From Stereocaulon alpinum (Eukaryota > Ascomycota > Lecanoromycetes > Lecanorales > Stereocaulaceae): 64,000 bases of DNA. Position 1 is the stretch's first letter, and each line of letters begins with the position of its first letter. A program made the position numbers and the translations under genes. The stretch is from assembly GCA_018257865.1 (NCBI GenBank), contig JAEUBA010000037.1, forward strand, positions 1-64,000. Reading direction: 5' to 3'. The notes under the pieces are model-generated. The model worked only from the letters and a program-made list of their open reading frames with translations, searched no databases and was not told the origin of the DNA. Shown here piece by piece: positions 21,850 through 32,189 of the stretch.

Positions 21850-24740
21850 CTTTGCAAGCACGCAGGCCTGATGAGAATAGGAACTATGACTGGATGATCT
21901 TGTGTTGAGATATAGGTATAGGAAGACGTATTATGGAGTCGTGAGTGGCTACGAAGAGTTGCTGGACCCGAGTGCTAGAGGACACCGTAAAATGTATACC
22001 AAGATGATGAGACGACGCGTTGCGAATGCGACCTTCAAAACGACGTCCAGGGTAAAAACCCTCAAAAATTTGAGCCTCCTTGGACATCGTTTGCGGGATT
22101 TAGAGGAATTTCAGGTGGCAGTGGCCGACTCTGGGATTCGAAGGGATCATCGCCCCATGGACGATGGCATGCAGCGATCCTATAGGTTAGCGTCCGATGT
22201 AATATGTGACATCTTTGGACACAAGGAATTGAACAAGCCAGTCTCTTAGGATTAGGATTTACAGTAAGCGCCGGTGATTTGGCATGTGCAACCTTTTCGT
22301 AATCTATCAGTATTCGTTTGTTTGTGTGCAAAGATTGCTTGCTTGCCGAGGAAGTTAGTCACAGTTAATTAACGTATAGGAAATACACGATCGACTCGGA
22401 AATCCTGTGTACAGCATCTGACCCAGTCTTTCCCGTCGGAAACATCCATGTAGTATGTTGGCGATTCGTTTTACTAGCGTTATGCATGTAAATTGACGGG
22501 GCACATACCGCACAAGTGATGTGGCGCATGAAAAGGCGCATCAGCAAGCTCAGAAGGAGGGAAGGACGTTTTACCATATTACAGATCGAGAACGTCAGCA
22601 CGTGTAGAAAATCTCAGATATTCACCCGTCGAAGCAACAATGAAGCAGGCAAGGTACGAAACGAGAATGTGAATATATCATTGGTCACATAGTTGTCAAC
22701 CTTACTCAGGTCCGCGGCGTATGCACAGGAGTGTAGCGAGCGATGCCAGGATCTCGGAAAGCTAAATCTTAAAAACCGCTGTTCTCGTGCCACCTGTTTG
22801 CATAATATCATCCGGATATGGAAAGTCTAATTGCTGGGATCCTGTCAAGCATAAGACTACATGTTGAGGCCCCCACCCCCACTAACCGATCTAATGCATA
22901 CAACTCTTAGTGCGGCTTCAACCCAGCGTGTGACTGCGTAATATCTCTTTGCCAACTTCAGAACTCTTGCACTGCCCCTTTTCTGGTAGCGAACATCGGC
23001 TTCCTCGGCGAGCAATGGCGTTCAATACTTCGACTAGTCAAAGAGAATCGGAGTCCTTCGCGGCTGAGTACTTATCGAGCGCCTGTAAAGCTTACTTTGG
23101 CGAGAATTAGAATCCTTTGCGGCACATAATCGCTGGGCTGTGTCATTTCAAGGGTTGACGGCTTGAGCTAGATGTCATTATTTTAGTTTGACGCGTAACA
23201 CGATCCTTCGCGGTCTTTGATCATGCACCCGCCGCACGGCTGCCTGAAAATAGTATCATCCACCCATTGATCACACCTCTGTTCCGTTGAGGATGCGCAA
23301 AGGAGCGCAATATTTCTTCGGTTCAAGCCCTACTCGCATGCCATCAGTCTGCCCGGTAAAAAGCCTATAAGCTAGCAGCGAGAGTCAATATCCCACTCCG
23401 AGTGCAGTGTCATGCATCTCGCGGCACGCTTCGCTGGAAGTGATTCAGGAAGGAAGTAAGGATCCTAAGAATTCTTACACAGCCTGCCAGACCACTGCGG
23501 TGTCTGGTCTCGCCTAGGGGCGGCACACTCCCTACACACTTTGTAGAGTCAGCAATACTCTTTGAGGAAGTGAGGCGAGGTTGCAAGACCCGTCTAAGGA
23601 TTATAGCCGGAGCTGTTGCTGCCGCGATAGCCCTGCATTCCAGTCTGTGGGCCAAGCTAAGAAGCGTACACTTCGAAGCCTACTGACCAAAGTTTTGAAG
23701 GTGTGAGTTTCCATTGCTTCTCCGAAGCCGCAATCTTGATCTATTATTAGCAACGTCGCCAATAATTGGGTTATCGACCGTACAGTCTGTATATTTACGG
23801 AATTTGGCAGTATGATACTCAGCAGACTGTGCGCTATTCAGCGCTTTCGGTGCTGATGTATCGGGCTATTAGCCATATCCTCAATAGGGCCAAACCCCGA
23901 TTCGATTGTCATAGTTGCCATTTCCACCGACTCTGCATCATCTTGCCGCTATTTGATTGGGCTACTAGGCATACTGTTCTGACATCTGAGACAAATCTGA
24001 GCGTCAAGTACACTAATTGTTCAAATGTTAGGCGCCATTGTCGCTTGAGTGCCTGGACTGTTACCCGTCTTTCTCTTCGTTTCGGATGTAATCGAGTTGA
24101 AGACTTGCCAACGCCTTCGATCTTCAAGTATTTCATTAACCCATAAATCAGGCTATTGACCCCATTGCTCCCTGTTTCATAGATTTTCGAGCGTACTTTT
24201 TGTCGATTTCGCGATTCAATAAGCGTGACATACGAGCTATGTCTTCGAATCGGCTACACCTCCAGCAGCAACGTGTGTAAGTCGGTCTTGCGTCCCTATC
24301 AGCTCAGCCTTAGCATGTGCAAACTCCGCCAGCTGACCCTTAATACTGGTCTTTATCCCGTCCGAGCATATCGACGGTAGAAATTTTCCACCCAAGATGG
24401 AATTGGCGTTGGTTTCCTCATTCGCATACGGGCAAAGTTCCAAACCGTCGTCAGCCACAACACCAGTAGGAATTATACATGCAATTACAGCTGACCGTGT
24501 AGCGGACTTTCGAAGAGAAGATTCGCAGCTGAAGCATGGCCATCGATGTGGGGAATTGCGCAAATTCATCGTGCCCAGCCTATAGGGTTGTGGTGGCGAA
24601 AAGCATATGATGAATTTGAGAAGTTTGCGGACCTCGCAATTTTGATATCCTAGATTTGACACACTCCGGCCTATACAAGAAACGATACCAGAATCTTCGT
24701 ACCGGTGATCAAGTAATTCGGAATCAAAACTTCTCCAGAC
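21850..24740. other. Gene-free stretch of 2.9 kb
   Basis: No gene recognised. A minus-strand frame at 24237-24662 looks mildly protein-like at its C-terminal half but has no motif. The decamer TCCTTCGCGG (or one-base variant) occurs at 23054, 23113 and 23204. Several short overlapping frames on both strands look like chance. Confidence 0.4.
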
Positions 24741-26020
24741 ATGGATATCATCAAGTACATCCAGGATGCCTGGATTGCTATCTGGAAGTGCACCAGATGG
24801 GTGTGGGGTACATCATGTGCGACCGTCATGTCTAAGGAAATCAAGCACACCGCGGCTGATTCACCTGCGGAAAGTAGAACGTTTCGCTGTCTGCTAGATC
24901 AGCTACCAAAGGAACTCTTAGACGAGATTACGACTCAGCTGGATCCGGTATCCTTCGTCTGTCTTCAAAGCACAAGTCGTTACTTCCGTACCGTCATCTC
25001 CATCGAACGGGCAACACTAAACAAATGCATGGAATGGCAAATCATGTTACGCTTTCAGAAGGATATGGTGAAAAGGCCACCAGTAATGGCATGCAGCTTA
25101 TGCAAGACGAGGCCGAAGACACGCCTCTATGACGCTAGCCAGCTTCTCAATCTTATAGACAAGCCTAACAGCCAGATGAGCCAAGAAGACCCTTTTATGA
25201 AGCAATACTATAACTTGACCAAAGATGGACGGTCGAGTCCCTCCGGTTGGTGGTCAGTAGACGGTGGAAAAGCCTTATATTACGAGGCTCTATCCAGGGT
25301 ATCTCAGTTGAAGCCACGTTTTGCTTGGCCGTGGAAGGCCCGGGCTAAGGATTTGGACTCGATGCATCTGATCAACTTGTACCCAGAAAGCAAACCGAAA
25401 TGCTACGTTCATTTCATGGAGGGATTCGGCACGAACGACTTAAGAGAATCTCTCATCCCTTTTATAAGAATATCTTCGCAGCCAAGGTGGCTGGTATTCA
25501 GAATGCTGCGTTGAATGCATTGCGGCAGAGGTGTTGCGGAAGGGGACAAACGAACGGAAGGATGCCTACGATATTTGTGCGACTGGTGTCCTCGTGAAGC
25601 TGACTTGCAAACCTGCCGGGCGGGTCCTGCTCACGCAGCTTCTCCAACCACGCCAGTTATCAAGGGGATCTTTGAGGATCACAACGATTTCTTAGTGGTG
25701 TCTGAAGTTGGGAGTAAGTCAAACATACAGTTCAGAAGGGGTTCGTGCTTACTGACTCAACATGGTACAGCCATGGATGATGTGCCGATGGCGCCGCCGA
25801 CCGGTACTGCGATACGGTATCTTGACCCTCAAACAATCTACTACGCGAACAATTCAAGGGCTGTAGGAGCTTAGGATGTAGACGACATAACGCAGCAAAA
25901 GCTCATGGGAAAAGCTTCAGCAGCACGAAGAAACAACGCGCACGGATTCTACGCAACACGTTAGGTCTCGAATTCCACAGTTGCAGGCCCAGTAAGCTAG
26001 AGAATCAGACGAACGGGTGA
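24741..26020 (+). pseudogene. F-box protein gene with frameshifts
   Basis: A 257-codon frame (24741-25514) encodes an F-box near residues 50-90 (LLDQLPKELLDEITTQL, then SFVCLQSTSRYFR) and a Cys pair motif (CSLCKTRP). The protein-like sequence then changes frame at about 25460 (PFYKNIFAAKVAGIQ), as if one base were lost, and returns near 25525 (GVAEGDKRTEGCLRYLCDWC), as if one were gained; the first frame meets TGA at 25512. A likely 57-nt intron follows (25714-25770), and after about 25855 the sense again moves frame (GCRSLGCRRHNAAKAHGK) to a stop at 26020. Three shifts in one gene point to decay, though assembly errors cannot be excluded. F-box proteins are substrate adaptors of SCF ubiquitin ligases. 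A shorter protein from the first frame might still be made. Confidence 0.65.
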
Positions 26021-27220
26021 CACATGGGCTGTTCGACAAGGGAAGAGAGGTCGCATGATATCGTTGAAGGTTAGACTGCATAGTGCCCAGTTGACTGTCT
26101 CACTTCAGCAGAGATAAAGAGGATCGAATGGAAGTCAAGGAGCCGTGACCCAAGATAGGGGTAAACCCTAGCGATTGACAGCGCTTGGAAGGGAGCCGCG
26201 CGTACTATCTGCTTCTTGAACCGAGCCTGAAGCAACGTTGTCATCAACGACTGGGTTATCAGCCGTAGTGTTTTCACATTCAATAGAATTCAGAGTGCAC
26301 TATCTAACTATCCACCATGTCACTGAGCGCAACCTACACATAAGCTCCTAAGCTCCAAGCTGAATAATTGTCAACGAGTCGGGCTATTATCCATACGTTC
26401 TCCACAATCGCAGTCAAACACGACCTTCTTCAGATCGGCTGGAGCCACGAGGACATAGAGATTGAGAAATACCTTATGACTATTGTAATAGTAATCAGTG
26501 GTTGAAAGCCGCAGCCATCAATTACTCTTTCACGGTACTCTATGAATGAAAAGTGCAACGCTACTTTTCTTCCTGAATCCATCTCCGACCCGGCAAACAT
26601 GAATCAAGATACCACCTTCGCAGATGATCACTGTCAAGCTCTAAATCCCATTCAAGCCACTGCACTTCAGGCCTCGAACAGCATAATTCCCACCACTGAA
26701 TATACCTACGCTATCAATCGCTGAACAGCACCAGCGCGCCCTCATATCCACTCCCCACCCAATGCAAAGCCCACAATATCCACCACAGTACAGCACAGCA
26801 CAGCACACTCCCCACCCAATCCCAATCCCCTCTCAATCCCAATCCCAACCCCCCAAGGAAAGCACAAACCAGCAATTGGTCCGCTTCCCGTCCCTCGCGC
26901 AATCCAACACCTCTTGGCATGACGCGTTTAAAGCAGGCGGGTCCCGTGTTAGAGGGGTACCGAAAGCCAAGGCTGCCAAGCGTGCCCCTCCAAGACATGA
27001 TCGACGGCACTAGATCTAACGTACATACGTAATCACCTCTCCTGCCAAGTTCATTTGCCAAGTTCATTTGCCAAGTTCATTTGCCAAGTTCACTATCGCT
27101 ACCTATCCTTATCAACTACCACTACCTACTCGTACTATCGAATTCATCCTAGAACGGTCACCAGCAGCAGCAGCAGGACTAGGAGTTTGAAGAATAGGAA
27201 GAAGAATAGAAGCAGTGACT
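26021..27220. other. Upstream region of the 68-residue gene
   Basis: No gene supported. Frames at 26.5-27.0 kb are short and Ser/Pro/Gln-rich, driven by local composition. A 13-bp tandem repeat lies at 27045-27092. Confidence 0.45.
27045..27092. repeat. 13-bp tandem repeat
   Basis: Unit CCAAGTTCATTTG, 3.7 near-perfect copies, about 130 bases before the start codon of the 68-residue gene, so probably within its promoter or 5' leader. Confidence 0.9.
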
Positions 27221-27709
27221 ATGAACACCAACACACAAGGCAACGCAGGCAATGCAGGGCAGGAGGATTATCTCGATAAGGGTACGTCCTACCTCAATCC
27301 CATCCACGTACCATATACCCAGACCAGCACGCTACATACCCACCACCCCTCTCACCTCCCAGCCCAACCCAGCCCTCCCCTCCCCTCCCCACGATCAACC
27401 CAAGTTGACAACCTCCCTCTACCCACAGGCGTCGACGCTCTCGAGAAAAAGTTCGGCCAAGGAAAAGTCGACCCAGCCAAGTCCCGCGGCATGAATGAAA
27501 AAGTGACGGATCAGGCTAGAGGGATGTTCGAGAAGGCTACTGGGTGAGTCTTGTTCTTGTTACGTATCTATGTGTGTGTATGAAGAGAGGAGAGGTAGGG
27601 GATGGGAGGAGATGTTGGTGATGGTGACATTGGAGACCACGTGATCGATGCATGCATGCTAATGTGTGGTATGAATAGGAAACACGTCCCTGAGAAGTTC
27701 TCTAACTAG
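27221..27709 (+). CDS. Conserved small hydrophilic fungal protein
   Basis: Three exons, 27221-27281, 27429-27543 and 27679-27709, give 68 residues: a Gly/Asn/Gln N-terminus, then QEDYLDKGVDALEKKFG, KVDPAKSRGMNEKVTD, and a C-terminus ending KHVPEKFSN. Introns are 147 and 135 nt with GTACGT and GTGAGT donors. The charged, Lys-rich, helix-prone body and fixed C-terminus resemble a small uncharacterised protein common in filamentous ascomycetes; I recall the pattern but know no function. The retained frame over three short exons makes a chance call unlikely. The last exon has only ten codons and is easily missed. Confidence 0.8.
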
Positions 27710-29540
27710 ACGAACACCCATCGCTGGGGCTGTGGGTACTGTTATGATACCTTGTTACTGGTAGCTGGCTAGCGATGTCGGAGGAGGAGCGTGTATTTTT
27801 ATGACTTATGCTTATGCTTATGAGACCGGGATGGACGCAATGGAGGCATGGTCGATCACCTCGGGGATAGAGACGGATAAGGTAGCCGTGGTGGGCATGC
27901 ATGCATAGATTAAATGGAATGCAGGGAACGATCAACAATCTCAGCTCCACTCCCACTCCCAAACTACCTAATAATGACGCTCGATAAGAAATGCTTGACG
28001 TCTTAGCCTGTTCCATTCCTTCTATTTCCAACTCCGCCAACCAAAGTGAGGGGGGACCACAACCCAACCCAGCCCCAGCCCCACCCACACCGCACCCACA
28101 CCCAACCCACCCACCCTAGCCAAACATGGAAACCTAGCGCGTGCCTTGGTAGCGTGCCTTGATAGCCTAAAGTAGCTTCCTGGTCAGCCGAAGGTGCTTG
28201 ACAGCTGCCACTGACACTGGACGCCCGAGTCCCTGGTGAGCTAGTCTCTCGTGCATGCTTATATGCTATTCGACGACCCAGAGGGCCCGGAGATGGCCCT
28301 TACACGAGACCTACATTGCATGTCTGGGCTTCTCGAGCGTCCCTTGATAGCCTAGAGTAGCTTCCCGTTTAGCTGAAGGTGCTTGACAGTTGAGTCACTG
28401 GACGTCTCAGGTATTAGGTGGCATTAGTGGGTGGGTTAGCCTGGGTGGGGCTAGCACTATCATGCCTGTGTATATGATATTTGAGGACGCGGAGATGGTT
28501 TCTTGGCCCCTCCACGAGACCGTACAGTGCATGCATGGAAACCTCGTGCGTGCCCTGCTGACTCCTGTGGAGCTGTCATACTACGTGGGAAGAGTATGGA
28601 TGACATCATCAGGATTCAGCTGCAGGTGGTGAGTGTGTAGGCGGTGTCCAATCGCTGTACATATGCAAACTTCAGATCCCAAGATGGACCCTGGCGTGCC
28701 TGGGATGCTGACGCTGGTGTCTAAAAGTGTAACTTAGCTGGTGTCCAATCATTGTACATATGCAATCTGCGGACCCTCAGCTTTGGGATCGGCATTGGGG
28801 ACGCTGGTGTCAGGCCTCCCATGGGAACGCTGGTGGCAGGCCTCACATTGAGGACAGTGATAATCTCCGAAGAGAAGCTCCACCCATGATATCAAGATAA
28901 GTACCCTAATCTGATCAAATTTAGTGCCCTACTAAAGCACTCCGAAAAGGCTAGCTCACGCATGCTGTCAAGAAATGGCAAGAGTCTAAAATCCATGACA
29001 CCGTAGGTTGGCTGTTAGCCTGTTGTTGGCTTTCGGGTCTGCGGGTAGGACGCCAATCGCTTGGTAAATTCCGGAGCTACGTATTACTGAATACCGTTTA
29101 GGCCAGTCTAGGTAGGTACCTACCTTACCTACCTTACCTTAGCCAAGCACTTGGCCCGCGCAGTGATAGCCCCGCGCCAACAAGAGCCCCTGAATTGGCT
29201 AAGATGAGCGGTATCCCCACAGATCGGGATCGAAGATGTCTCAGCTTCATGCTGTGAAAAGGTGGAGGTCGCCGTCGAAGCGGTCTAGTTCATGCAACTG
29301 TCTTGGCTCATTGTAGTTAAGCGCATGTTCCACAATCGCCCAGGGGAACGGCCAATGCCGAAAATGCTCAAACACCTTCCAAATTCCAGGCAATAACGTT
29401 GCCCAATGCAAAAACTCCTTATCTCTGGACTTGGTGCCCCTGTTGAGTTCAAGCACCCCTTTCCGAGTAAATGCGCAAACCCATCTCGAACGCCTGCATT
29501 ATTGCAGCCCGTGAATATAGCTCTTGCCACATGATCGAAG
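27710..29540. other. Repeat-rich intergenic region
   Basis: Between the 68-residue gene and the CoA-transferase gene. It contains C/A-rich DNA at about 28.05-28.12 kb, decayed tandem repeats at 28.12-28.80 kb, and a 16-bp palindrome at 29110-29125 (AGGTAGGTACCTACCT) followed by TACCTT repeats. No gene is supported. Confidence 0.5.
28124..28800. repeat. Decayed tandem repeats, about 185-bp and 97-bp units
   Basis: A segment beginning CCTTGATAGCCTA recurs at 28157 and 28342 (offset 185) with shared downstream blocks (AAGGTGCTTGACAG and CGGAGATGG). A block with CATGGAAACCT recurs at 28124 and about 28535. Separately GGTGTCCAATC plus TGTACATATGCAA recurs at 28643 and 28740 (offset 97). Copies have diverged by substitution and small indels. 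The origin, satellite or mobile-element remnant, is not clear. Confidence 0.75.
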
Positions 29541-31091
29541 TCACAGCATTGTTCTCAAGTTGTCCGAAACCTTAAAGCTTGGCTCGGTTTTCTCCTTGAT
29601 TTCGTCCACGGTAACCCCGTCCGCAATTTCAATAAGCGTCAATCCAGTCAACCAATCAACGTCAAAGACAGCCAAATCTGTAATGATCCTCCAGACGCAT
29701 TGCTTGCCTGTGAGCGGGAACTCGCACTGCTTGACGATCTTCGGTCGTCCATGCTTATCCACATGCTCCATGGTAATTACCACCTTCGTAGCTTCAGGAT
29801 TCGAGACGAGATCCATGGCGCCGCCGAATCCTTTAATCTTGCCTGGTAACATCCAATTTGCCAGATCGCCTTTAGCGGATACTTGCATGGCGCCGAGGAT
29901 TGTAAGGTCAATACGGCCGCTGCGTATCATGCCGAAGGACTCATCGCTACCAAAACAGCTGGCGCCTGGGAGAAGTGTGACGGTCTCTTTTCCGGCGTTG
30001 ATGAGATCAGGATCTTCTTGCCCTTGCTTGGGGTATGGTCCTAGCCCAAGAATGCCGTTCTCGGACTGTAGTGTGACACTGACGCTGGGATCAACGAAGC
30101 TGGGAGCAAGCATCGGCATGCCGATACCTAAATTAGCATACATTCCATTCTTAAACTCCTTTGCTGCTCGCCGGACGATTCGTTCGCGCTTGCTAGCTGT
30201 AGCACCCTTCCCAAGCACAGCCAGATCAGCGCCCTCACCCGCCTCGGGCGTGAATGTGAACTTTTCAATCATCTTGTCTGTTTCACTCTGTACCACTTTC
30301 TTCACATAGATGCCCGGTAGATGTACCGCTGAAGGATCAATCTCGCCGGGCTCGACAATGTGTTCGGCTTCAACAATCGTCTCTTTCGCGTTCCGGCCCA
30401 TGACGCCGTTGAAGTTTTGGGCTGCATAGCGGAACATGCAATTGCCCAGTCTGTCTGCTTTCCAGGCCTTGACGAAGGCGTAGTCGCCATGTATTGCTTC
30501 TTCCAGGACGTAGCTCTTGCCATTGAACACCTTTGTGTCACGAGGGTAGCTGTATGTTTGTACGGAGCCGTCAGCATTGTGTCTTAGAGGTAGTTCGCCG
30601 GTTTGTACAACAGTGCCGAAGGCGGCCGGTGTGAAGAATGCTGGAATTCCCGCTCCGCCGGCTCGACATCGTTCAGCAAGTGTTCCTTGGGGTGTGAGGT
30701 CGAGCTCAATGTCTCCGTGCATGTACTGTTTTTCGAGAAGCTTATTCTCGCCAACGTAGCTGGCTATCATCTTCGATATTTGTCTGCTCTCGAGAAGCAG
30801 ACCCAGGCCAGAACCAACGATTCCAGCATTGTTGCTAACGACGGTCAAATGTTTGATGTGAGGATTGGCTTTGACCGTATTGATCAGGGTGTCTGGGACG
30901 CCTGAAAGTCCGAATCCGCCGCATAAGAGGGTGCTGTTGGATCGCATGTCTTCGAGGGCAGCGGCGGCAGAAGGCCATACTTTGTTAATCAAATGGCGGG
31001 AACTCGTGGTGGAGAGGGGTCGTTTGACCATGACGGCGGGCTGGGATGGTTGTGAGCACGTTTCTTCTTCAGGCTCGTAGAGGAAAGGCAT
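29541..31091 (-). CDS. Succinyl-CoA:3-ketoacid CoA-transferase
   Basis: An intronless frame of 516 residues covering both halves of SCOT. The N-terminal CoA-transferase subunit A part begins near LLCGGFGLSGVPDTLI; the C-terminal B part holds the catalytic glutamate in QSENGILGLGP at residue 344. The enzyme moves CoA from succinyl-CoA to acetoacetate (ketone-body use), and in fungi related enzymes also handle acetate or propionate; localisation is the mitochondrial matrix. The first ATG (31091) gives an acidic start MPFLYEPEEE; the second in-frame Met at 31031 starts MVKRPLSTTSSRHLINK, which looks much more like a mitochondrial presequence, so translation may begin there and give 496 residues. 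No missing key residue was noticed. Confidence 0.93.
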   Translation of the reverse strand: MPFLYEPEEETCSQPSQPAVMVKRPLSTTSSRHLINKVWPSAAAALEDMRSNSTLLCGGFGLSGVPDTLINTVKANPHIKHLTVVSNNAGIVGSGLGLLLESRQISKMIASYVGENKLLEKQYMHGDIELDLTPQGTLAERCRAGGAGIPAFFTPAAFGTVVQTGELPLRHNADGSVQTYSYPRDTKVFNGKSYVLEEAIHGDYAFVKAWKADRLGNCMFRYAAQNFNGVMGRNAKETIVEAEHIVEPGEIDPSAVHLPGIYVKKVVQSETDKMIEKFTFTPEAGEGADLAVLGKGATASKRERIVRRAAKEFKNGMYANLGIGMPMLAPSFVDPSVSVTLQSENGILGLGPYPKQGQEDPDLINAGKETVTLLPGASCFGSDESFGMIRSGRIDLTILGAMQVSAKGDLANWMLPGKIKGFGGAMDLVSNPEATKVVITMEHVDKHGRPKIVKQCEFPLTGKQCVWRIITDLAVFDVDWLTGLTLIEIADGVTVDEIKEKTEPSFKVSDNLRTML

Positions 31092-32189
31092 GTTACTTTA
31101 AATTTCAGGGAGGCTGCGCGTAGGCGGGACGTTTTGATTGCGGCCATGAGGGCCAATCTAGAGTGGTGCCCCCCCCTTTTCCCAAGGCCTTGGGCCCCTG
31201 GGCGGAATCTTGGTACGCTTAGTATTCGATAGTGGTGTCCGAAAGGTGGAGCGGAACTTTTAGGCGAAGGTTATATCGATAAGGTGCACCTGCATTCCTA
31301 ATGTAGACGGCGTTGTGTCATACGGATATAGATAGTAAGGTACTGTACATTAAGGTCGCCCTAGCAGATGCAGGAAAATTTGAAATAGAAATTGTTTTTG
31401 TACAGAGCCTATTGCTGTTTACAGTTTAATACTTAATTGTATTAGGTTCGATTCCTAATGGCGCTGGTACAATGGTGTAGTGGTTATGTATTTTTTATTG
31501 CATACGTATGACGTACCTTACGGCCGGAACAGCCGGTACGCAGCTATGTTTGAATTGAAGCTTAAAGGCTGTCTGTTGACCATATTATTCTCCGCCTGCA
31601 GTACGTACCTTATGATTCCTCAGTTCGTTTAAACGGCAATCGAAATTGACCCCTGTCGCCCAGGCTCGCCAAGGCGCTCAGCCCTGCGCCTTATCGAAGA
31701 TCCCCTGAAAAAAGCATGCGCCATATCAATCTTACTCCCGGGTTTTAGGCGCTTCCCAGAAATACGAGACGCATGAAGGACGTGTAACTTAACGTAATTG
31801 GCTTGTCAACGCCAAAACCATGTTAGGGCGGTCGAACCAAGAAAACAGTCAGTTTCGTCAGGGACCGAAGTTTAGCTCAAACTCTAGTCTGCAAACCTGC
31901 TCTCCTCGCTCTCTTAGCCAGGCTTTAGAGTCGTCTTCCACCAGGAATTATACGAAGGGTCAGCCATTGTAGAGTTGTTACATGTGTCCCCTTTTCTTAC
32001 TGAACTCGTCTTTGGGGTTGACGAGGTTGTTATGGTCTTGATTTTGTGATATACTGGTCTAGATATGCTAGCGCTTTGCAGGCTGTCATTGCGGTCAGAC
32101 TCCAAAAACGCTATCAGATAGGAGGAAAAGTCAAGCGGATACGCGCTTCCAAGCCATCAAGGCACGAAGTCGGAACCAACATATCAAGG
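31092..32189. other. Intergenic with tRNA-like motifs
   Basis: Upstream of the CoA-transferase and downstream of frq, both minus strand. A 14-bp palindrome CCCAAGGCCTTGGG lies at about 31180. A tRNA-like B box and A box lie at 31442-31487 and are entered separately. No coding gene is supported. Confidence 0.5.
31427..31487 (+). other. tRNA-like B box and A box in reversed order
   Basis: A TPsiC-arm-like hairpin (stem TTAGG/CCTAA, loop TTCGATT) at 31442-31458 includes a perfect B box GGTTCGATTCC. Just downstream, 31473-31487 reads TGGTGTAGTGGTTAT, like the A box and D arm of Asp, Glu or His tRNAs. A stem TAATAC/GTATTA precedes at 31427-31444. The A box should lie upstream of the B box in a normal tRNA gene, and I could not fold a complete cloverleaf in either arrangement. 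It is best seen as a relic. Confidence 0.35.

Noticed and set aside
21902..22249. 115-codon + frame
   Set aside because: Lies over the upstream flank of small-family copy A and shows no motif; likely chance.
26714..27067. Gly/Leu-rich minus frame
   Set aside because: Antisense to C/A-rich leader DNA; low complexity only.
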